NCBI GenBank assembly: GCA_036365455.1
Contig: JAWQUS010000032.1
Coordinates: 11,602,001 to 11,666,000 of the forward strand
DNA: 64,000 bases
From: Macrosoma leucophasiata
Taxonomy: Eukaryota > Arthropoda > Insecta > Lepidoptera > Hedylidae
Direction: 5' to 3'
The translations under genes were made by a program, and so were the position numbers. Each line of letters begins with the position of its first letter. The first letter of the stretch is position 1. The notes under the pieces were generated by a model, which saw only the letters and a list, made by a program, of their open reading frames with translations, made no database searches and was not told the origin of the DNA. This document shows, in pieces, positions 9,842 to 18,700 of this stretch.

Positions 9842-11533
9842 TTACAAAATATTTTCAGGTAAAAATATCTTAAGAATTGGTTTTAAAAAAATAGTATTTT
9901 TTTCTTCTTTGGCATTTTGCAAAAGTTCTTTCAATTCATATTGATATTGAGCAGACGCATTAGCAATTTGCCTCTTAAAAATGAGGCTTCGTTCCATTGA
10001 TGGATCAATTTTTACAAAAAAATCACAAAGCTCATTCGCCATTCTTAAGCCTTCCCTTAGATCTTTAAGATTTAATGTCATGTTTCCAGTGCTTGGTGAA
10101 GCCTCTTCTTTAATGGGTTGTGAATTTAACATTTCCTCCAAGTCGGTTTCAGTCAAATCTTCATCTTGCGATTCAAGCAACTCCTGAATGTCACTTGATT
10201 CTATTTGTTCGAATCCATCTCGTCCTATTTCACTCGCAATTTCGGCAATATTTGCAGTTAAAGTTTGAACAGATTCTTCCTCATTTTCCGCAGTCAGAAC
10301 GGGCCACAGTTTTTTCCAGCATGATTTCAATGTGTATGGCTTCAGTTCTTGCAATGATTCTTTAATGTTTTCTATGCATTTTGCTATGTCAAATTTCTTC
10401 CAGCATTCTATAACATTCATATCAGGATCACATTCCATATTATCCAGTATGTTCTTGAAGGTCCGTCTAATGTAACAGAGCTTAAAGGACTGAATTATTC
10501 CTTGCTCCATAGGTTGAAGCAAAGCTGTCGTATTGGGAGGTAAAAATGTCACTTTTATATTTGGATGCATAGTTTCAAGTTCGCGAGGATGACCTGCAGC
10601 GTTGTCCAAAACTAGAAGAGCTTTGAAGTCTAAATTCTTTGATGTCAAATAAGTTTCAACTTCAAAAACAAAACAATTTCGGAACCAGTCACAAAAAATA
10701 GCGCTTGTAACCCACGCTTTCTTATTAGAACGCCAAAACACTGGCAGGTTGTCCTTGTTTTGATTTTTTAACGCATCAGGATTTAAAGATCTATAAAACA
10801 TTAATGGTTTAATAACACAATCTCCAGATGCATTAGAACAAAGCAGCAGTGTAACTCTATCCTTTGCTGCCTTAAAAGCAGGGCCAGACTTTTCGCTTTT
10901 AGAAATGTATGTTTTGTTAGGCATTCTCTTCCAAAAGAGTGCAGTTTTAGCTGCATTAAATACTTGCTCAGGTGTATATCCTCCATCAGCTACCAGGTTC
11001 GCAAATTCTTCTGGATATCTTTCAGCTGCAGCAGTGTCTGCAAATGTAGTTTCTCCACCGATTTTAATGCTATGTAATGATTGCCGCACCTTAAATTTAT
11101 TGAACCAACCTTCCGACGCTTGAAATCTGCCATCTGTACATTCGCCACTACCACCAGGTTCTTTAAAATGTGCGTAAAGACGCTTTGCCTTCTCCCGGAC
11201 CATTGGACCACTCAGAGGCACCCTATTCTGGTTGCGGTCTTCGATCCATAATGACAACGCCACTTCCATTTTTTCTATTGCTGGATCACGAACAATTTTC
11301 GCTGACAATGAAGTTGAAGCTACAGACGACCTTATTTTATCTTCGGTTTTTTTAATAGAACGTACAGTTGATTCGTTGACATTAAATGAACGTGATATGG
11401 ATGCAAACGACTCTCCAAGGCGTAAACGATCAAGCATTTCTATTTTCACTTTAAGTGGTAACACTGATTTTATTCGCTTCGCCACTCGTTTTTCATTTTT
11501 AAAAGTCGACATTATAAAATAGGAAGTTAGCAA
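9842..11533 (-). CDS. pogo/Tigger (jerky/CENP-B-like) transposase, catalytic Asp replaced
   Basis: The intact 563-codon ORF encodes an N-terminal CENP-B/Psq-type helix-turn-helix (about residues 10-65, 'LRLGESFASISRSFNVNEST'), a second CENP-B/Tc5-type DNA-binding domain (about 85-160, 'EGWFNKFKVRQS') and a DDE_1 nuclease domain (about 190-400). The second catalytic Asp is D310 (LVLDNAAGHP); the third position is E343 (QPMEQGII) with 32 residues between, where Tigger proteins normally have Asp. The first catalytic motif, usually DETGLFWK, reads AAKTALFWK, so residue 195 is Ala and 196 is Lys. The in-frame Met at residue 8 (codon 11512-11510) is an equally good start. The acidic tail (residues ~430-500) is usual for the family. 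The protein should still bind TIRs but should not cut DNA. Whether this is simple decay or a retained DNA-binding role is unknown. Confidence 0.9.
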   Translation of the reverse strand: MLTSYFIMSTFKNEKRVAKRIKSVLPLKVKIEMLDRLRLGESFASISRSFNVNESTVRSIKKTEDKIRSSVASTSLSAKIVRDPAIEKMEVALSLWIEDRNQNRVPLSGPMVREKAKRLYAHFKEPGGSGECTDGRFQASEGWFNKFKVRQSLHSIKIGGETTFADTAAAERYPEEFANLVADGGYTPEQVFNAAKTALFWKRMPNKTYISKSEKSGPAFKAAKDRVTLLLCSNASGDCVIKPLMFYRSLNPDALKNQNKDNLPVFWRSNKKAWVTSAIFCDWFRNCFVFEVETYLTSKNLDFKALLVLDNAAGHPRELETMHPNIKVTFLPPNTTALLQPMEQGIIQSFKLCYIRRTFKNILDNMECDPDMNVIECWKKFDIAKCIENIKESLQELKPYTLKSCWKKLWPVLTAENEEESVQTLTANIAEIASEIGRDGFEQIESSDIQELLESQDEDLTETDLEEMLNSQPIKEEASPSTGNMTLNLKDLREGLRMANELCDFFVKIDPSMERSLIFKRQIANASAQYQYELKELLQNAKEEKNTIFLKPILKIFLPENIL

Positions 11534-11715
11534 AAGAGACGTGTTACTCGATCACAATTTTTGTAAGGAATGGCAAAGTAGAACCATAAAACACACAATG
11601 CGGCTCTTATCGAAGAACGGAACGTCCAATTGTAGCATTCAATAATATACTTTATGTTTTGAGTAACAAGTTTGTTTTATCTAAATTTTCTGTATGTTTA
11701 CATACCTAAAAACAC

Positions 11716-11772
11716 CGACCGCGGCGGGCGAAGGGGCGAAGGAGAGGGGAGGGGAGAGGGGGGGAAGGGGTG
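11716..11772 (+). other. G-rich tract upstream of the transposase ORF
   Basis: Repeated G-runs (GGGG, GGGG, GGGG, GGGGGGG, GGGG) occur within about 50 bases on the plus strand, the template side of the transposase promoter/5' UTR. The sequence could form a G-quadruplex. The deletion derivative at 37595-38147 lacks it. Confidence 0.7.
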
Positions 11773-12066
11773 TAACCTCAAAGGAACCCTCGAACGAGAC
11801 AAACAACGCCGTTAGCTTTTGAAAACACAATCTAGGCGTAGTTGTAATAAGGTCTATTTTATTTATATCTTGTTGACGCGTTGACAAAGGATACCGAATG
11901 CTTTTTATTACCTATACACACATATATATTTACCGATGGACCGATTCAATCCGCGAATAAAGAAATCTTTAGCCGCGAATATAGGGCTTGAGTCGCATTT
12001 TTTCAATCCGCGAATAGTGAAAACCCGAATGAAGGAAGCGCGAATAAATAGATTCTACTTACTGTA

Positions 12067-13752
12067 TTTTTAGCTAAGTGTTTTCATTATCTGTTGTAGG
12101 TATATTACAAACATTTTTACCTTTATATCCTTTAGTTTTTAGTTATATTTTTATATGTCAGCGAATACTTTCTACTACGACTATGTACACAACATTTATC
12201 ATAGTTCCATAACATTGAACACGAATAGATAATTACTATGTTCAAACACGGTTTTGTAATCAAAATGTATTTGCTATTTGCCGATTTGTATCAATGCCGA
12301 AGCTATTGCAATACCAATGTGTGATTAGATGTTAGTTTTATTTTGGGACAAGAGATGGTCTCTTGATTTGGCTTTTCGAAGACCTTGATCGAGAATAAAG
12401 CTTTAATTAGCATCTGGAAGAACAAGAAGAAGTAAACATGTGGAAATTATTAAATGTTTCATTAGCGAATTACTCGCTCGCGGATGAAAATTATATGAAT
12501 ATAGAATTGTATATCTATACACAATATTTAAAATATTGATGAACTTGAATTCTATTATAATATAATTTTCAACCGCGAGTAATTCGTATTACACAAACAT
12601 TCATCCCAGTGTTACGGGGGCAAGTAGAATCAAAAGCTGTTGTGATCTGAATAGCCATTGGAAAAAAAACTAAAAAAACTGTCAGCAATTTGATAGATAC
12701 ACTGATAAATTACTTTATTTCTTTGGTAGTGTTGAAAAAATCAGACCCTTAACGTAATGAACATAATATTTAGGTAAAACCATTACAACTCATGCTAGAA
12801 AGGACTTAGGTATTCCGCTTCCTAAATGGAAAGTAATTTACATTTCTTATGTTAATATTGTGCTAGTAAGTCGAAACGTCGCGTTTATGCAACAGATTTT
12901 TTGCACATTTGTTGCTGAAGCTCTTCCAAATGAGACCATTACCGATTTTTGAAGTGCGGTTTTTGTTCCATAATTTCTGGGACAAACATAGGCTTACGTT
13001 TTAATCCTTCAAGGATCGTACGGCCACCGGCGGCGAGACACAATTGAATTTCAATTGTCAAATTTTTCTCGTGTCTGGAGAGATTAAAGACAAAAATCAA
13101 ATTTAATCACAAATTTAACTCCATTATAACAATCTATATTTGCTCCATTAGCCACGAATCCATTGAGATGTCAGATTCCTCAGCATAATTTTACACTGGC
13201 TAACCGTTGACAAAGAACAGTGATTGTTCTTGTTGAAAATGGAACAATAATATAATAGTACCTACAAGATTTAAAGTTATCTTGACAATGGCCTATAATA
13301 GGAGACTTTCTCTATTGTGACAGTTTATGTTTTTGTTGAAATGGTTGTATCATTTCTTGTTACTTATTTTATGTTCTAAAGTAATTTATCGTATGATCAC
13401 TGTGAACTTTGTTTTACATATTAATGAATAAAACCGCTAAAATCGAATCTAACTTTGTCGGCTCGACTGCTTCATTGAATCTTCGCTTTTGTGCTTGTTA
13501 ACGTCTTTATTGTGCTGTCGTACTGCCTATGAAAGCGATAGCGATAATCTGACTGTTGTTATTACTTTAGTAGGCGGTATTGAAGCGATAGCGATAATCG
13601 GTCAATTTAACGCTATTTCTTTCATAGTTTCGCTATTAGTGAGCTGTGTCGGCTGTTTTGGTTCTAAGGTGAAACTCTTCATTTTGGATTCGATGAAACA
13701 TCTGATGATAAAGATAATGGAACTTAGAAAAATATGTAACATTAAATAAATA
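12067..13752. other. mostly unrecognised AT-rich DNA with a small inverted repeat
   Basis: Apart from the small MITE-like inverted repeat at 12465-12586 and two copies of GAAGCGATAGCGATAATC-like sequence (about 13532 and 13582), nothing is recognised. An 86-codon open frame over 13489-13749 has no family match I can name. Confidence 0.4.
12465..12586. repeat. small TIR element (MITE-like)
   Basis: The ends 'cgaattactcgctcgcggatgaaaattatat' and, in reverse complement, 'cgaattactcgcggttgaaaattatat' form imperfect TIRs of about 30-40 bp around a short AT centre. TA flanks both ends, suggesting but not proving a Tc1/mariner-type target. Confidence 0.55.
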
Positions 13753-13929
13753 ATAATATACGGCCCTGTAATTTCCGGCACAGAGGCATAACACTTTAGG
13801 CCTCAGGAGTGGTAACGCATCTGCATTTTGACCTTGGTCTTTGTGTGGGTGTCTATAGGCCGCAGTCCTAACTTAACATCAATGTGAACTGCTTGCTTGT
13901 TTGGCACTTCCATTACGAAAAAAAAAATC
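13753..13929 (+). mobile_element. SINE-A, short form
   Basis: It runs from 'tatacggccctgtaatttccgg' to 'cacttccattacgaaaaaaaaaa'. Its start is within a few bases of the other short-form copies. Confidence 0.85.
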
Positions 13930-14497
13930 TTTCAAGCAGCAGCTGGACCACCCTATAGGGTCGAAGACAATAATAAAATCTATTGTTATATTATTTGGAG
14001 ACCTGAAGGAATAGGTACAGATGTCTTTTATAGTGTATGTAGTTATGCAGCGAAAAATCTCGCCTTGGCCCTTTTAAGTGTCGCACATACCTAGCGTAGG
14101 TACGTGTTGTGCTTGAAACCTGTTCGTGTCCTTAAAATGTCCTCCATAAACTGCAATTTCACCTGACGAGTGCCTTGCTTGAATCACAATTTGGAAGTTC
14201 GGAAAGTTTTACACTGTTGCATGCACATAACAAAATTACGAATCCCACATTCAGGAGTGTTTATTTGGGAGAAAAGTAATTAAATTACTTTATTCATAGT
14301 TTACTTAAGCATCTTGTTACCTATAATCTAGAACACTTGGTTGCTTTTCGTTCTCTTTTAATAGTGGATAAAAATACAGTGCGGATTTTTTTTTTCACAC
14401 AAGTACATATTAAATGAATAGGTACAATATGTACGCAAATTTACTACAAATAAATAAGTTACTTTAATGAGTTTTCGCGCAACTACTTTCTTGTAAT
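13930..14497. other. no recognised feature
   Basis: The left flank of the BEL insertion. No gene or repeat edge is recognised. Confidence 0.4.
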
Positions 14498-14502
14498 GTA
14501 CC

Positions 14503-15666
14503 TGTCGGCGACGACCACGGACAAAGGTGATCAATGAATGTGTTTGTGTGACAAAGACCAAAAGTGTAAGTGTACGTCAAAGTAGTCTTCGCGTAACGTT
14601 TGTAGAAAGTAAATAACGTGTATAGATGTATAGCTATGTATAGACGTTCTCCTCGTACGATAGTTTTGGATACGATTTTAATTCTTTGCCTTATATCAAC
14701 TTTAAATAATGTTAGTCATGTGAGAATTTATTATAGGAAGTCATTTTATATAATTAAACCTCTATAATGTAAAGGATATAGGCAGGAAACGTAATTTCCT
14801 TATTATTTTATGTTTTATAATTTTCTTATTTTACGTATGTTTTAGGTTCCTTTTTAGATGTCACGTTTATTTGTGTATTGTTTTCTGATAGAGTAATGTT
14901 TGTTCTTTGTTTTTATGTACTTTTTATAATAATTAGTCATAGCATATAAAAGTTATTAAGAAATGTTTAAAGAAATACGCGGAAAATTGTTACATTTTTT
15001 ATATTTACTTACGAATAACTTTTTAGTCTTTTTATGAATGTTAATAAAACTTATGTACAATAATAGAGAAAACTGTAACGATTGTAAATATGTATAACAC
15101 ATGTATGTAACTATGAGAACTTTAAAAATAAAGAAAGAAAACCAGGTCAGCCATAACAAAAAATAAGCACAAATTCGGGCAAAATACGACCGAAAAATGA
15201 GGCTCTCTTTACGGTATTGTTCGAATAATGGGGCTCAGGGCAAATTCGAAAGTATGACATGGTCTCCAGCAAGTGAAAACAAGTGAAAACAAGTGAAGTA
15301 ACAAGAAGAAAAAGTAAACCTGGAAGACTGGAAGACTGGAAGACCCCAGTGATTCTACGATAGAATTAGGTCGTCGGGGTAGGGTTACCAAGGCTTGGCT
15401 GGCCTGCTTTTCGGTCATATCACATGTAACCGATTGTTTCTTTACTGAAACACCCCTTCCCCGCACCTCCACCCCTCTCACTGGCGGCGCAGATCCAGAC
15501 CGGCGTATACTGCCATCGGTGTCAACACTACGAGCGGGCATCCGGCGCCGGACGGACAATAGGTCCGCCCGCACATTCAAACGCCCGCACATTACGGTCG
15601 TGGTGGTTCGCAGGTGCAGTACGTACGTCACTGCATCATAGCTCGCTAGAAGAGCGCCCCACGACA
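14503..15666 (+). repeat. BEL 5' LTR
   Basis: It starts TGTCGGCGACGACC and ends GCCCCACGACA. It contains a candidate polyadenylation signal AATAAA at about 15127 and two short minisatellites: AAGTGAAAAC repeated three times (about 15270-15298) and CTGGAAGA repeated three times (about 15330-15345). These mark the R/U5 side. The transcription start is not visible. Confidence 0.97.
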
Positions 15667-15671
15667 TCTGC

Positions 15672-15688
15672 TGGTCCTTCGAGCCGGA
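15672..15688 (+). promoter_or_regulatory. primer-binding site (tRNA-Tyr type)
   Basis: TGGTCCTTCGAGCCGGA lies 5 bases after the LTR and is complementary to a tRNA 3' end ...CGGCTCGAAGGA-CCA. The implied acceptor stem CCTTCGA is that of eukaryotic tRNA-Tyr (from memory of the tRNA sequence). It primes minus-strand cDNA synthesis. Confidence 0.85.
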
Positions 15689-15730
15689 TCTTCGTGTTGA
15701 ACATCAGACCTACGGACTACTGCCGCCGCC

Positions 15731-18700
15731 ATGCCGGTCACCAGGAGCCACCGAGGAAATTCACCAGCGGACCGGCCGGCTGCACCCCGCGCCACAGAAG
15801 AGACTCCAGAGACTACGGAATCTTCAGGAACGACGGAATCTTCAGGAACAACGGGATCTTCGAGCACCAACACGGAGGGAACACTCACCACATCATACGA
15901 ATCAAGAGTGACATCGGGAACAGAGACCAAAGAAGACTCTGTGGTGGCTGCTCCTGCCGCTTCTGCTGCTCCTGCTGCCCCTATTGCACCGACTACGACG
16001 GCAACGGGAAATAAGACGCGCTCTACGAAGACAACAAGGCGTCGAGAATTGGAAGCCAAAATGGAATTGGCACGTCGTCAATTGGAAGAAGCAAAGGCAG
16101 CTGCGGCACTAGCTCAGAGTCAATGGGAGCTGGTCCAGATTGAGAACGAAGATTCCGAAATCGAACAAGAAAAAGATTGGGAGTCGAACGTCCAAACGTG
16201 GGTGCAGTCGACGGTGGACAGGGTGTCCGGGAAGGGGCATCAAGGAGATGTGCCCGGGGAGGGGCACCGGCCGGAACCGTCCGGGAAGGGGCGGGCCAGC
16301 CAACCTCCGACGACCACCGCCGCCGCAGCCGCCGTCAAGCCAGAAGACCAAGCGGAATCATTAAGAAATGGAAATAAGGAACTTGCGGAGGCCATCGTTA
16401 AAGCAATAAGTGTTGCGCCACGACATGTATCAGCATCGCAACCTAACTACGTACATGAATTACCCGGCTTCGACGGAAGAAGCGATGAATGGATCGCCTT
16501 CAGGACGGTTTATGAAGACACCGCACCGCTATTTACGGAAGCACAGAATATGGCGCGGCTGCGGCGGTCTATTAAGGGCACAGCAAGAGAGGCAATCAAG
16601 AGCCTGTTATATTCGGAGTGCCCACCTGAAGAAGTACTAGAAGCCCTTCGTCGAAGATTCGGAAGACCAGAAGCCCTGATCCTGATGGAATTAGAAAAAG
16701 TAAAGAGTCTATCCAGGATCCATGAAAACGCACGTGACATTTGCGTGTTCGCCAGCCAAGTGAACAACACCGTCGCGACTATACGGGGGCTAAGAAAACC
16801 TCAGTACCTGCACTCACCAGAGATGGTACGAATCATCGTGAGCAAGATGCCAGCGGTACTGCAATATCGGTGGTACGACTTCGCCGCCGATGCTACGGAT
16901 CAAGATCCAGACCTGGTGCAATTAATGAAGTTCCTCAACAGGGAAGCAGACCGATGTGGACCGTACGCGACACAAGAAATTATGCATCAATCGCGTCAGC
17001 CTCCACGACGTCAATTTGCACACGCCGCTTCGGAACAAACCGAAGAAAAGAAGACCTGTCCACATTGCCAGAACGATCATCACCTACTCGAATGTCGCAA
17101 ATTTCTACAGCTGCCAATGAAGGAACGATGGGACGCCGCTGTCAAGTCAAGATTGTGTTTCAAATGTCTCCAAGGACGACATCGTAAAGAAACATGCCGA
17201 CGTCCTCCATGCAAGGTGTGCAAGCGATGGCATCACTTCGTGCTTCATGAAGACCGCGGGGATATCCCGAAGCCCGAAGAGAAAAAAGAAATTGCGAACA
17301 ACGTCATGTTATCAGTGAACACGGCAAGGACAGCCAAGGCGTACTTGAAGATGGCTCCCGTTGAACTGTATGGACCAAGAGGAACTACCCAAGTCTTGGC
17401 GTTGCTGGATGAGGGATCAACCGTCACGCTGCTCGATGCCACGGTTGCAAGGCAGATTGGCCTCAAGGGACCCGTGGAAGCACTCACTCTGGAAACGGTG
17501 GGAGGAAAGACCATCACCAAAGGAGACTCCATGAGAGTAAGCGTGAAGATAAAAGGATTGCATCAGACAAAGAAAAGAAGTATTTCTGGGGCACGAACCA
17601 TAGACAACATTAACCTGACGCCTCAGAAACTAGACAAGAAAAGAATAGAAGAATGCGCTCATCTCAAGTCAATGACGGACCAGTTATATTATGAAGGAGA
17701 GTCACCCAAGCTATTGATCGGACAAGACAATTGGGAGCTCATCGTGTCCAGAGCCACACGCAAAGGGAAAAGAGGTCAACCCGTAGCATCATTGACCTAC
17801 CTCGGGTGGGTGCTACACGGGTCCGATGGAACGAGACCAGTGAACTTCGTAACCTGCGCGCACGTATCTTCAAAGAAGGAAGAATTAGAGAAGATCGTCA
17901 AAGAACACTTCGCCGTGGAATCATTAGGAATCCAGCCACGCCGACCGACGACAGATATGGAAGAAAAGGCTCTGGCAATTTTAGAAGAAACCACAAGAAA
18001 ACTGGACGATGGGCGCTTCGAGACCGGCTTGCTCTGGAAGAACAAAGAAGGAACCATGCCAGATAACTACAGACAAGCCGAAAACAGATTGAAGAACATC
18101 GAAAGGAAATTGGACGGGAACACGGCATTGAAGCAGGAATACGAAGCACAAGTGAAGAATCTTCTCGACAGCGGCTATGCCGAAGAAGTACAACACGAAT
18201 CCGCATCGAAGAAGAAATGGTACCTGCCCCATTTCGCCGTGACACACCCCACCAAGAAGAAGATAAGGCTGGTCTTTGATGCTGCTGCCAAGTGCCAAGG
18301 GAAGAGCCTCAACGACGAGTTGCTGCCGGGACCAGATCTGTTGCAGTCACTATTTGGAGTACTTCTGCGGTTCCGCCAGAAACCAATCGCTGTGGTAGCA
18401 GATATCAAGGAGATGTTTCTACAGGTGAAAATGCGGGAAGAAGATCGAGACAGCCTTCGATTTCTATGGAGGGGAGACCAGCGAAGTGGAACACCGAAGG
18501 AGTATAGAATGACATCGGTCATCTTCGGCGCCGCCTGTTCCCCGAGTGCTGCTATCTTCGTGAAGAACAAGAATGCGACTGAACATCAAGAAGAATATCC
18601 CGAAGCAGCACGAGCCATCGAACGTAATCATTACATGGATGATTACCTACACAGCTTCGGGACAAGTCAAGAAGCAGTCGAGATAGCCAGCCAAGTGAGC

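Larger units (their letters stand above)
9654..12064 (-). mobile_element. pogo/Tigger-type DNA transposon, full length
   Basis: The 2411-bp element is flanked by TA on both sides (9652-9653, 12065-12066), the target duplication of Tc1/mariner/pogo elements. The imperfect TIRs start CAGTAGAAGCTCTTTATTCGCG on the left and CAGTAAGTAGAATCTATTTATTCGCG on the right (reverse complement). At least six CGCGAATA motifs lie near the ends (about 9670, 9700, 11952, 11973, 12009, 12039) and look like transposase-binding repeats. It carries one transposase ORF on the minus strand. A deletion derivative with the same ends lies at 37595-38147. Confidence 0.9.

Noticed and set aside
13489..13749. A small membrane protein gene of 86 codons
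   Set aside because: Repeated GAAGCGATAGCGATAAT sequence, no family recognised and no start or splice context.
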